The position numbers and the translations under genes are program-made. A stretch of 39,805 bases of DNA. It comes from Deltaproteobacteria bacterium. Lineage in GTDB: Bacteria > Desulfobacterota > JAJRXV01. The stretch is from NCBI GenBank assembly GCA_024276115.1, contig JAJRXV010000253.1:1-39805 (forward strand). Reading direction: 5' to 3'. The notes under the pieces were generated by a model. The model saw nothing but the letters and a program-made list of their open reading frames with translations. It was not told the DNA's origin and searched no databases. The first letter of the stretch is position 1, and the number at the start of each line of letters is the position of its first letter. Below are positions 29,799-38,357 of the stretch, one piece after another.

Positions 29799-29914
29799 GT
29801 CGTCCTGAATTTATTTCAGGATCTAAAGTCAGTATAGTAATAATCGTCCTGAACTTGAGGTACGCCTCTTGTTTCAGAACCAGAAATGTCGTCCTGAACT
29901 GGTTTCAGGATCTA
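29799..29914. repeat. Three palindromic repeat units between rnfC and rnfD
   Basis: GTCGTCCTGAATTTATTTCAGGATCT; TCGTCCTGAACTTGAGGTACGCCTCTTGTTTCAGAACC; GTCGTCCTGAACTGGTTTCAGGATCT. Confidence 0.8.
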
Positions 29915-29940
29915 AAAAAAATAATTAGGATGTACTCTTA

Positions 29941-30957
29941 ATGTCAGAAGAACAGTTATTTACTATCTCCTCCTCCCCGCATGTCAGGGCTGAGGATACA
30001 ATACCAAAAATAATGTACACAGTGTTCCTGGCACTTGTGCCGGCGGCGCTGTTTGCCGTCTACAACTTCGGTTTACAGGCGATGATAATAATCCTGCTCT
30101 GCATCGCGTCATGTATGTTGTTTGAGTGGGCGTTCCAGAAATTCGCGGGGATGCCTGTAATGGCGTTTGACGGTAGCGCGGCGGTGACAGGGCTTTTGCT
30201 CGCGCTTAACCTTCCGGCGACGATCCCGTGGTGGATGGCGGTCATCGGATCTTTCATCGCTATAGTCGTAGGTAAACAGGTTTACGGAGGCTTAGGGGCT
30301 AACATATTCAACCCGGCGCTGGTGGCGCGGGTGTTTCTGCTCATCTCATGGCCTGTTGAGATGACGGCTAAGCTCGGTTTCGCGCCGAAACCGCTTTTGG
30401 GTTCAGCGTTAGACGCTACGACAGCCGCAACTCCACTCGGCGCGGTAAAAGAGATGATACAGATGAAGGAACCGATAACAAGCGCGGTGAGTCAGTTCAA
30501 CCCCACAGAGCTGTTCTTTGGGTTTCATGGTGGCTCAATGGGAGAAGTATCCATCATAGCGCTTCTGATAGGTGCTGCGATACTGTTTTACAAAAAATAT
30601 ATTACATGGCACATTCCGGTGACTTATCTCGCGACTGTTGCCGTTTTCGCTGCGATATTCTACTTTACGGACGATAAAGAACTACCGCGGCACGCACCGG
30701 TCTGGTTTCACATGCTTTCTGGTGGCCTGATACTCGGCGCCTTCTTTATGGCGACTGATATGGTCACATCACCGATCACGCATAAGGGGATGATTATTTA
30801 TGGATTCGGGTGCGGTTTTTTGACGATCATGATCAGGGCGTTCGGTGCCTATCCTGAGGGCGCGTCATTCGCGATACTGTTGATGAACCTTACGACACCG
30901 GTTATTGATATGTATATCAAACCGAAGAAATTCGGGGAGGTGTCATCAAATGCGTGA
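29941..30957 (+). CDS. rnfD: Rnf complex subunit D
   Basis: SSSPHVRAEDTIPKIMYTVFLALVPAALFAVYNFG; GGLGANIFNPALVARVFLLISWP; DATTAATPL. Confidence 0.96.
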   Translation: MSEEQLFTISSSPHVRAEDTIPKIMYTVFLALVPAALFAVYNFGLQAMIIILLCIASCMLFEWAFQKFAGMPVMAFDGSAAVTGLLLALNLPATIPWWMAVIGSFIAIVVGKQVYGGLGANIFNPALVARVFLLISWPVEMTAKLGFAPKPLLGSALDATTAATPLGAVKEMIQMKEPITSAVSQFNPTELFFGFHGGSMGEVSIIALLIGAAILFYKKYITWHIPVTYLATVAVFAAIFYFTDDKELPRHAPVWFHMLSGGLILGAFFMATDMVTSPITHKGMIIYGFGCGFLTIMIRAFGAYPEGASFAILLMNLTTPVIDMYIKPKKFGEVSSNA

Positions 30958-31483
30958 TACGATTAAATTAGGTCTGACCCTCGCGTTTATCTGTTCCTTC
31001 GCCGCTGTTTTATTGTTCTATGTTGTTGAAAAGACAGTACCGATGATAAAAGAAAACGAGCGGATAGCGAATGAATTAAAGCGTAAAGAAGTCATGACGG
31101 ACGCGGTAACTATTGAGCCAAACAGCACCGAAGCACCTGAGTATTATATCGCTAAGGATGCTAGTGGTAATGTTATAGGTCATGTTCTAAGTGCCTCCGA
31201 GAGGGGTTATGGCGGTCTGATAAAAATAACAGTCGGTGTAGCGACTGATGGCAGTATTAGAGCGATACAGTTAACCAAGCTAGATCAGCAGGAGACCCCG
31301 GGACTGGGCGCGAAGGTGGTAACCGCGAAGTTTAAGGACCAGTTTAAGGGAAGAAAAGTGGCGGATTTGAAGGTCATGCAGGATGGTGGTCATATTGTTT
31401 CGATCACTGCGGCGACTATTACCTCCCGCGCGGCGACAAAAGCTGTCAGAGACGCGTTGGAAGGATTCTTGAGTAAGAAATAA
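30950..31483 (+). CDS. rnfG: Rnf complex subunit G (FMN-binding)
   Basis: Start MRDTIKLGLTL overlaps the rnfD end; LTKLDQQETPGLGAKV and ITAATITSRAATKAV. Confidence 0.92.
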   Translation: MRDTIKLGLTLAFICSFAAVLLFYVVEKTVPMIKENERIANELKRKEVMTDAVTIEPNSTEAPEYYIAKDASGNVIGHVLSASERGYGGLIKITVGVATDGSIRAIQLTKLDQQETPGLGAKVVTAKFKDQFKGRKVADLKVMQDGGHIVSITAATITSRAATKAVRDALEGFLSKK

Positions 31484-31526
31484 CCTCCAGCGGTCTTGAT
31501 GGTCGCTGTGGTTTGCGGAGAGATAA

Positions 31527-32126
31527 ATGAGTACATGGAAAGAATTTACTAAAGGTATACTGAAAGAAAACCCGGTTCTGATACTGGTTATCGGATTGTG
31601 TCCGGCGCTGGCGGTGTCAAGCTCGGCGAATGATGGTCTCGGTATGGGGATCGCGTCACTGTTCGTGCTGGTGATGTCGAGTCTGGTCGTATCGGCACTG
31701 CGCAAAGTCATCCCGAGCGCTATTAGGATACCGATATTTATCATCATCATATCGACATTCGTTACAATAATAGATTATGTGATGCACGCGTTTCAGCCCG
31801 AGCTATACGCGAATCTCGGAGTGTTCGTACCGCTGATCGTCGTTAACTGCCTTGTTCTTGGTCGCGCGGAAGCGTTCGCGTCAAAAAACAGTGTCTGGCT
31901 TTCGGTTGTCGATGCTCTCGGAATGGGAGTCGGTTTCGCTCTTGCGTTGACTGTTCTTGGCGCGATAAGAGAAATGCTCGGAAATGGTACGCTTACGCTG
32001 TTCAATATCGAGATGCTTAATTTTGGACCTAGTTTTAAGCCCGCGTTGATAATGATAATGCCTCCGGGCGCGTTTTTGACGCTCGGTTTTTTGATGGCGC
32101 TACAAAAGCGTATGAGTGAAAAGTAA
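31527..32126 (+). CDS. rnfE: Rnf complex subunit E
   Basis: FTKGILKENPVLILVIGLCPALAVSSSANDGLGMG; PLIVVNCLVLGRAEAFASKN. Confidence 0.96.
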   Translation: MSTWKEFTKGILKENPVLILVIGLCPALAVSSSANDGLGMGIASLFVLVMSSLVVSALRKVIPSAIRIPIFIIIISTFVTIIDYVMHAFQPELYANLGVFVPLIVVNCLVLGRAEAFASKNSVWLSVVDALGMGVGFALALTVLGAIREMLGNGTLTLFNIEMLNFGPSFKPALIMIMPPGAFLTLGFLMALQKRMSEK

Positions 32127-32214
32127 ACGGTCGGCTAGACAGAGAAACTCTGAAAAAAGGTAATTTTTAGAGAGACATTGGCTTTACGGTCTCTCTGCTT
32201 AAAGGGAATAATAA

Positions 32215-32808
32215 ATGATAACTAACGATTTAAGCTGGTATTTTATATTAATTAGCGCTTTATTAGTGAACAACATAGTGCTTATCAGGTTTCTTGCGCT
32301 CTGTTCATTTTTCGGTGTTTCAAGCAAAGTAGAAACATCAGTCGGAATGGGATTTGCCGTCATGTTCGTAATGGTGATGGCGTGCTCTATGTCATGGGCG
32401 ATCTACGAGTTCATCTTAGCTCCATATAACCTAGAGTTTTTGCGGACGGCGGCGTTTATATTATCGATAGCCGCGCTGGTGCAACTTGAGGAGTTATATA
32501 TAAGAAAGATGCTCCCGGAGTTGTATAAACAGATGGGGATATTTCTGCCGCTGATCACGACTAACTGCGCGATACTTGGAGCGGCGTTTTTGGCGATAGA
32601 TTACAAACTTAATTTTTTTAATACAATAATCTACGCAATAGGTGTTTCTGGTGGTTACATGATAGCGATCATTCTGTTCGCGGGGATCCGTGAAAGAATC
32701 GAGCTGGCTCCAGTGCCGCACTATTTTAAGGGATATCCGATTGCTTTCATAACCGCTAGTCTGATGTCGTTAGCGTTTTTAGGATTCAGCCACCTGTTCG
32801 GCTTATAA
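32215..32808 (+). CDS. rnfA: Rnf complex subunit A
   Basis: LLVNNIVLIRFLALCSFFGVS; GIFLPLITTNCAILGAA. Confidence 0.96.
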   Translation: MITNDLSWYFILISALLVNNIVLIRFLALCSFFGVSSKVETSVGMGFAVMFVMVMACSMSWAIYEFILAPYNLEFLRTAAFILSIAALVQLEELYIRKMLPELYKQMGIFLPLITTNCAILGAAFLAIDYKLNFFNTIIYAIGVSGGYMIAIILFAGIRERIELAPVPHYFKGYPIAFITASLMSLAFLGFSHLFGL

Positions 32809-32870
32809 TTTTAGTTAATCCTTAGGCTGGCTGTCACGCCTGCCTAATGGGACATAAAGGAGAAAGATAG

Positions 32871-33848
32871 ATGCCATTAGTTGAAGCGGCAATTTCATTG
32901 GGCGCGTTTGGACTGCTCTTCGGAGCGGGGCTCTCACTGGCTTCAAAAAAGTTTTACGTCTGGGTCGACCCGAAAGAAGTCGAAGTTGACGAAGCTCTTC
33001 CCGGGGTCAATTGCGGGGCGTGCGGGTTGCCGGGTTGTTCTGCGTTCGCACACGCTGTTGTAGCTGGTAAAGCTGAAGTTAACGGGTGTATAGCGGGCGG
33101 TTCCACTGTTACTGATTCTTTGGCGCTGATAATGGGCGTTTCGGCCGACGCGCGAGAGAAGATGATAGCGAAACCGATGTGCAGTGGTGGATTGCTCAAT
33201 GCGAAGGAGCGTTTCGCTTATGATGGTATCGAACATTGTAAAGCCGCTATTCTTGTTGCTAATGGTTTTAAAACTTGTACTTACGGTTGCTTAGGATTTG
33301 GCTCGTGCAAGATAGCGTGTCCCTTTAACGCGATAGAAATAGATGAAAACCATATCCCAGTAGTGCATCCAGAAAGATGTACCGGTTGTGGCAAATGTGT
33401 AGAAGTATGCCCGAAGAATATCATGGAGATGGTAAGCGATAAGAGTAAGGTGCATGTCCTCTGCCGCTCTCAGGATAAGGGGAAGGCTGTAAAAGCGAAG
33501 TGCGCTATCGGTTGTATCGGTTGTAAAATATGCGAGAAGAAATGCCCTTATGACGCGATAATCTTCGAGAACAGCATCGCGCGGGTGGATTATACAAAAT
33601 GTCGTAACTGTGGTGTCTGCGCGGCGAAATGCCCACCGAAGGTCATCCTTGATATGGTACCGCCACGTACTCATGCGTATGTCAACGCGGCAAAGTGTAC
33701 CGGTTGCGGAGTATGCGCGCAGGTGTGTGAGTTTAAGGCGCCTCTGGGTGAAGAGGGGAAAAAATACACAATTCAGGAAGAAAAATGCCACGGTTGCGGT
33801 GTTTGCATCGAAAAATGCCCTGAAAAGACGATCTCCAGGAAAATATAG
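32871..33848 (+). CDS. rnfB: Rnf complex subunit B (poly-ferredoxin)
   Basis: VDEALPGVNCGACGLPGCSAFAHAV plus multiple CxxCxxCxxxCP ferredoxin motifs. Confidence 0.96.
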   Translation: MPLVEAAISLGAFGLLFGAGLSLASKKFYVWVDPKEVEVDEALPGVNCGACGLPGCSAFAHAVVAGKAEVNGCIAGGSTVTDSLALIMGVSADAREKMIAKPMCSGGLLNAKERFAYDGIEHCKAAILVANGFKTCTYGCLGFGSCKIACPFNAIEIDENHIPVVHPERCTGCGKCVEVCPKNIMEMVSDKSKVHVLCRSQDKGKAVKAKCAIGCIGCKICEKKCPYDAIIFENSIARVDYTKCRNCGVCAAKCPPKVILDMVPPRTHAYVNAAKCTGCGVCAQVCEFKAPLGEEGKKYTIQEEKCHGCGVCIEKCPEKTISRKI

Positions 33849-33896
33849 CGTAATTTTATACCATTATTTATTGCACCACCAATTGTATTTCAGACA

Positions 33897-33960
33897 GTCG
33901 TCCCGAATTTATTTCGGGACCTGTAACACAATAGACCCTGAAATAAATTCAGGGCGATAG
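33897..33960. repeat. Two palindromic repeat units downstream of rnfB
   Basis: gtcgtCCCGAAtttaTTTCGGGacc and acCCTGAAataaaTTCAGGGcgat. Confidence 0.7.
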
Positions 33961-34009
33961 AGCGTGAAAGTCAGGGCGACGTATTACGCGCTGATAGGGG
34001 CAGGGTGTT

Positions 34010-34759
34010 CTACTCCTTCACACAAAAAGCTTTACCATGTTGTTTGTTTGCGCAGTTGTTCTTCAAAATCACTTCAAGCCCTTCTTTCATCTCTGTTAAC
34101 GCACTGTTATCGGGCTGCTTCTTTAGCGCGCTGGCTATAAGTATCGAATAGATCTCCTGACAAAGGTGATACTCAAGCAGCTCCCCCATAGCGTACATCT
34201 CAGGAGTTATATCATCAGGTTCGCTGGTACTTCTGAGAGCATCATATTTTCCGCGTATCTTATCAATCCCGTGTCTTTCAATAGCGTTAAAATCACCAGC
34301 TTCTTTTTTATAAAGCTTGCACTTCAACTTTCCTCGAGACACAGCCGCCCCGGCGATCTCTGTGTTGATCTTCTTGTAGAAATCCGGTATCTTTCTGAGC
34401 CCTTGCCCAGTGACTTGAGAGCTTGAGACACTTACGAGGTTCACGCTTTTTTGACCTGCCGCGGTGTCTACACCTCTACTCTCGTCTATCGCTACTTCGA
34501 CTACGCCTTTCCATTTTTCCATACGACTATTGTCATAGAACACCAACTGCATTTGCGCGTCCTTCTCCAGCAGAAAGAGGTCTCCGACTTTGAACTTCAT
34601 AAATGGCTTTACTCTCTTTTTTTGCTGATCTCCATAAAATATGTTGCCCTTTATCTTCATGATGATCCCGGCTTCCTTCGCTGATACCAAGCCAGAGTAA
34701 AGCAAAACAACTACAAATATTAAAATGGCGGTAAAACTTTTAGGTTTAAATCTCATCAT
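34010..34759 (-). CDS. Exported FecR-like domain protein
   Basis: Signal peptide; AGIIMKIKGNIFYGDQQKKRVKPFMKFKVGDLFLLEKDAQMQLVFYDNSRMEKWKG resembles a FecR domain; overlaps the cyclase gene. Confidence 0.65.
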   Translation of the reverse strand: MMRFKPKSFTAILIFVVVLLYSGLVSAKEAGIIMKIKGNIFYGDQQKKRVKPFMKFKVGDLFLLEKDAQMQLVFYDNSRMEKWKGVVEVAIDESRGVDTAAGQKSVNLVSVSSSQVTGQGLRKIPDFYKKINTEIAGAAVSRGKLKCKLYKKEAGDFNAIERHGIDKIRGKYDALRSTSEPDDITPEMYAMGELLEYHLCQEIYSILIASALKKQPDNSALTEMKEGLEVILKNNCANKQHGKAFCVKE

Positions 34760-36743
34760 CTTTCCCCTTTTCAGTATTAAAGCTGATAAACTCTATCACC
34801 TCTATCTCTTTACTCTTACCTTTTACTTTAGTCATCACTCTGCTACCGATATTGACAGCTTTTTTGACATTATTAAAATGCTCACTACTCATTACTATAT
34901 TGGACTTTGTCTCCTTAGTCAAGCCTTCGAGCCGTGACGCTATGTTAACTACGTCACCGATCGCGGTAAACTCAAAGCGCTTCTTCGAGCCGACAAGCCC
35001 AATGATAGCTTCACCGGTATGGAGTCCGACTCCTATGTTAAACTCTGGAAGGTGTTTGTATTTTTCCCCGAACTTTTTGTCCATCCAGTCTCGGAATTTT
35101 ATCGCTTCATCGTTTATCGCCTCAGCAGCGATAAGAGCTCTTTCAGCATGATCCTCATAATAAAGCGGCGCGCCAAATATAACCATGATCGCGTCACCGA
35201 TAAACTTGTTGACAAAACCTTCAAGCTCAAGGATTTTTACGCATATTCGTTCAAAATATTCATTAAGCATCTCAACGACTTCGTGTGGTTCAAGCATTTC
35301 AGATATGGTCGTGAAGTTTCGGATATCAGAAAAGAGCACTGTCACCTCCTTCATCTCGCCGCCAAGAGACGGTATCTCACCGCTGTCAATCATTTTATCG
35401 ACGACCTGAGGCGACACCAGGTGACTGAATATATTTCTGATATGCTTGCTCTTCTTTTCCTCCTGACTGAACTTTGTCAAAAGCGAGAAGAAGTAGTTGG
35501 TGACAATAACAATAAATACCGCGGTGACAGGTATGAATATTTTTTCATCAAAAAACAGCTTCGCGATATAAGTGTTGAGCAGCAGAAAACAGGATAGGCT
35601 TATTATCCCGACAATATTCCTTACGTAAAAGTATGTGACCGCTGATATTATTGAGAAAAAGAGTATGTATAGGATCTTTTGAAGGCGCGGCATCTCAAGG
35701 TAAAAGTCTTTTGAGAGTATCGTCTCGACAATGTTCGCGTGTACCTCGCCTCCAGACATCATGGTAGCCGAGTGGTTCATAAATCCGACAGAATAAATTG
35801 TCTGTTGCATATCCTGCTTAGTGTCTTTAGCGTAAGCTATTATAATTACTTTATCTTTCAGTGCCTGAATCTCGGGCAAAGTTGTAGGGTCATAGTCCGG
35901 GTCGATCTCAGCGTCCGGGCTTTTTTTGATAAACTTCCAGAATGGTACTGACGGAAAAGTTCCGGGAGGGCCGTAGTAGTATATGTTGTTCAGCCCGGGT
36001 GGAAAGTACTCCTTGTCATATTTGCCGAGGTGTTTTTGTGCCAGGAGTGCTGCGAATGAAAGGTACGGCGGTCTGTCGGAGCTGAAAAAAGAGTTGATGT
36101 AGCGCCTGACAATGCCGTCATCCTCGTAGACGAGGTTGGCGATACCGATATCGTTCAGCCCGCCCGGCAGTACGGTCTGATAGTCTCTTTCTGGTAGTAT
36201 CATCTCGGCATGACCGCTTTTCTCGAGAAAAGAGCATACGATAGTCACGCCTCCGTCACTCAGCTCACTGAGAAAAACAGAGTCATAAGAGCGGCTGAAT
36301 TCCTCGACCACTTCACCAAATTCCTGTTGAGATTCCGCGCTTAATTCTTCTTCGGGTTCGTGTTTGACGCTCTCCCCGAACCATGTACTGAGAGAGACGC
36401 CAAAAAAAATATCGACCCCGACAGTGCTGGCGCCAATGTTTTTAAGGGTTCTGATAGCTTTAGCGAAGTGAGGTCCCCACGCTATAATCGGCTCATTCCT
36501 GAACGCTCTGAAGGTATCCTTGTCGATCGTTACCAACGCGACATGTTGTGGGGGCTTCTTCTCCCCCTCCATCACATGGAAAATATCGTATAGCCTGTTG
36601 TCATACAGTCTGAACAGGCGCTCTTCGCCAAACTTGAACGTTCCGTGCGTTTCAAGAAGGATGAGGAGTAAAGTAAAAATAATTATCGCGGCATATATCT
36701 TCGCTTTACTTAGTATGTTTATCCGTTTGAAGTTCAGGTTCAT
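34746..36743 (-). CDS. CHASE2-domain class III adenylate cyclase
   Basis: CHASE2-like VALVTIDKDTFRAFRNEPIIAWGPHFAKAIRTLKNIGASTVGVDIFFG, TM helices, then VTVLFSDIRNFTTISEML, FVNKFIGDAIMVIFGAP, FEFTAIGDVVNIASRLEG. Confidence 0.93.
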   Translation of the reverse strand: MNLNFKRINILSKAKIYAAIIIFTLLLILLETHGTFKFGEERLFRLYDNRLYDIFHVMEGEKKPPQHVALVTIDKDTFRAFRNEPIIAWGPHFAKAIRTLKNIGASTVGVDIFFGVSLSTWFGESVKHEPEEELSAESQQEFGEVVEEFSRSYDSVFLSELSDGGVTIVCSFLEKSGHAEMILPERDYQTVLPGGLNDIGIANLVYEDDGIVRRYINSFFSSDRPPYLSFAALLAQKHLGKYDKEYFPPGLNNIYYYGPPGTFPSVPFWKFIKKSPDAEIDPDYDPTTLPEIQALKDKVIIIAYAKDTKQDMQQTIYSVGFMNHSATMMSGGEVHANIVETILSKDFYLEMPRLQKILYILFFSIISAVTYFYVRNIVGIISLSCFLLLNTYIAKLFFDEKIFIPVTAVFIVIVTNYFFSLLTKFSQEEKKSKHIRNIFSHLVSPQVVDKMIDSGEIPSLGGEMKEVTVLFSDIRNFTTISEMLEPHEVVEMLNEYFERICVKILELEGFVNKFIGDAIMVIFGAPLYYEDHAERALIAAEAINDEAIKFRDWMDKKFGEKYKHLPEFNIGVGLHTGEAIIGLVGSKKRFEFTAIGDVVNIASRLEGLTKETKSNIVMSSEHFNNVKKAVNIGSRVMTKVKGKSKEIEVIEFISFNTEKGKDDEI

Positions 36744-36763
36744 GCTTTTACCTTTTTAACGAT

Positions 36764-36897
36764 AAAGGGTATGTTGCCCAACACATTTAAGGGGGTATTC
36801 CCCCTTCGCTCCCGCTGGTCGCACCCCCTTTTTACATATACATTTACATCAACGTTTTTTTAGGAAATAATAATTGTCTGCTATTTGGCGACACTCC
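36764..36897. repeat. Dispersed repeat copy 2 (partner at 363-490)
   Basis: aagggtatgttgcccaacacatttaagggggtattccccctt...gctggtcgcaccccctttttaca...ctatttggcgacactccc. Confidence 0.55.
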
Positions 36898-36962
36898 CTG
36901 AAGGGGAATGTCCCGTTCCCTTGTTACGCTAGGCTTTTTGAAAATATGTAAATAAATATCGC

Positions 36963-38069
36963 CTACTCCTTTGTGATCTTGAGCTTTATCACCGCTTCAG
37001 CCCATTCACCTTTATTCGCCTTTTTCGCTTCTTCTATTATTCCCTTGGTGAAGACACCGGCTTTGACCAAAAAAGACGCGAAAGGGTTCTCCTTGTTCAC
37101 CGGTTTGGTACGGGTAATCGCGCTATGCCGTTTCTTTTTCATAATACTGCCCTTATCAGTAGCGATACCTATGAATGGGGTCGCCGAAGCGATACCGCGT
37201 GCGATTTTTATCCCCAAAGGCTTATCGGCAATGTATTCGTAGCCGGATTTTTTAGAAGGGATCGGGTATACTTTGTCAGCTTTAATAAAACTGTATGTAG
37301 TATAGTAGTTCGGAAACAGCACAGAGATCTTGCCGTGAGCATCGACTTCTACAATGGAAAGGTAGCAGCTTTTGTTAGCTTTGGCGAAAAACCTGATTGT
37401 CTCACCCGCTTTGTAATTATCTTTTTCCGCCCATAGCTCAAGTTTTATCTCTCCATCGACACCTTTACTTTTTGAGGTGGCCTTAGCAACAGTCATATTA
37501 CTGGCATAATATTTAACGTTTTTTTCTAAAGTATCATCATCGAGTATGACTCTCTTTTTTGACTTAGCGATTACTTTCTTTGTCTTGGTATCTATCAGAT
37601 TGAGTTGCATCGTAGCGATATCTTCTTTGATTGTGTACTTTCCTGAAATAAAGAAATCAACACCTAAAAGAACGCCAGCCTGAATATGGTCGGTATTGCT
37701 CTTCAAACCAGCAAACCCTATTCCCCAGGTTTTAAGGAGTTTAGCGAGTTCTGGTTTTTTGAGTACTGAAAAGTCGCTTGTAGCCGCTTTTTTGGTCAGC
37801 GCTTTTCCAAATTCATTGATAAAAAAGAGTGAGAGCTTGGAAAGTTTTTTTTCTTTGTTAAGGAAGCTTCCTACCGCTACGGATTTATTATCGAAGATTT
37901 CAGGATTGTTGAAAAACTCTGCTATTGTAGCATTAATAGCCGGCTCAAGCTCGAGTGGTTCTTCTAGAACGCTGCCAGCTTGTTTTTTGCTCATCGTCGT
38001 CCCGCACGAAGCGATAATTGTGACCATTAAAAAAAATAGAGCTGTTCTGATAAAAGTTCGATTATTCAT
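36963..38069 (-). CDS. DUF4384-domain lipoprotein
   Basis: Lipobox IASC; N-terminal FlgO/CsgG-like region (IDTKTKKVIAKSKK); C-terminal KLELWAEKDNYKAGETIRFFAKANKSCYLSIVEVDAHGKISVLFPNYY. Confidence 0.78.
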   Translation of the reverse strand: MNNRTFIRTALFFLMVTIIASCGTTMSKKQAGSVLEEPLELEPAINATIAEFFNNPEIFDNKSVAVGSFLNKEKKLSKLSLFFINEFGKALTKKAATSDFSVLKKPELAKLLKTWGIGFAGLKSNTDHIQAGVLLGVDFFISGKYTIKEDIATMQLNLIDTKTKKVIAKSKKRVILDDDTLEKNVKYYASNMTVAKATSKSKGVDGEIKLELWAEKDNYKAGETIRFFAKANKSCYLSIVEVDAHGKISVLFPNYYTTYSFIKADKVYPIPSKKSGYEYIADKPLGIKIARGIASATPFIGIATDKGSIMKKKRHSAITRTKPVNKENPFASFLVKAGVFTKGIIEEAKKANKGEWAEAVIKLKITKE

Positions 38070-38357
38070 GTTGCTCTCCCCCGCGCATTTTTTTATTATA
38101 CTTTAGTATTTTTTGCAAAAAAGGTAAAGCATAAAATCAGGCTTCATAGTATAACAATTCCCATCGCGTCCACAACCTTTTTCTTGACCCGCCACGCCTT
38201 GACATCGTACCTATAGGTCATGACCCGCGAGACGCCTGTCCCACTGGGCTGACTGACAAATCCGTACCTGTTTTACAAAAGATTTACACCGCCGCTATTG
38301 ACTTATTCCACGATTTATCATACCTTTAATGAAATTTTTTTAGAGGAGTTCGTATCA

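Noticed and set aside
29799-29914. Possible CRISPR array between rnfC and rnfD
   Set aside because: Units are variable palindromes with irregular spacing and no uniform spacers; same family is dispersed elsewhere.
33291-33791. 166 aa antisense ORF on the minus strand
   Set aside because: Fully overlaps rnfB, which has unmistakable ferredoxin motifs; the antisense product has no recognisable domain.
35019-35597. 192 aa plus-strand ORF
   Set aside because: Antisense to the conserved cyclase domain region; no independent coding support.
38101-38350. Possible riboswitch upstream of the LolA-like gene
   Set aside because: No recognised aptamer consensus (checked by eye for c-di-GMP-type motifs); structure not convincing.
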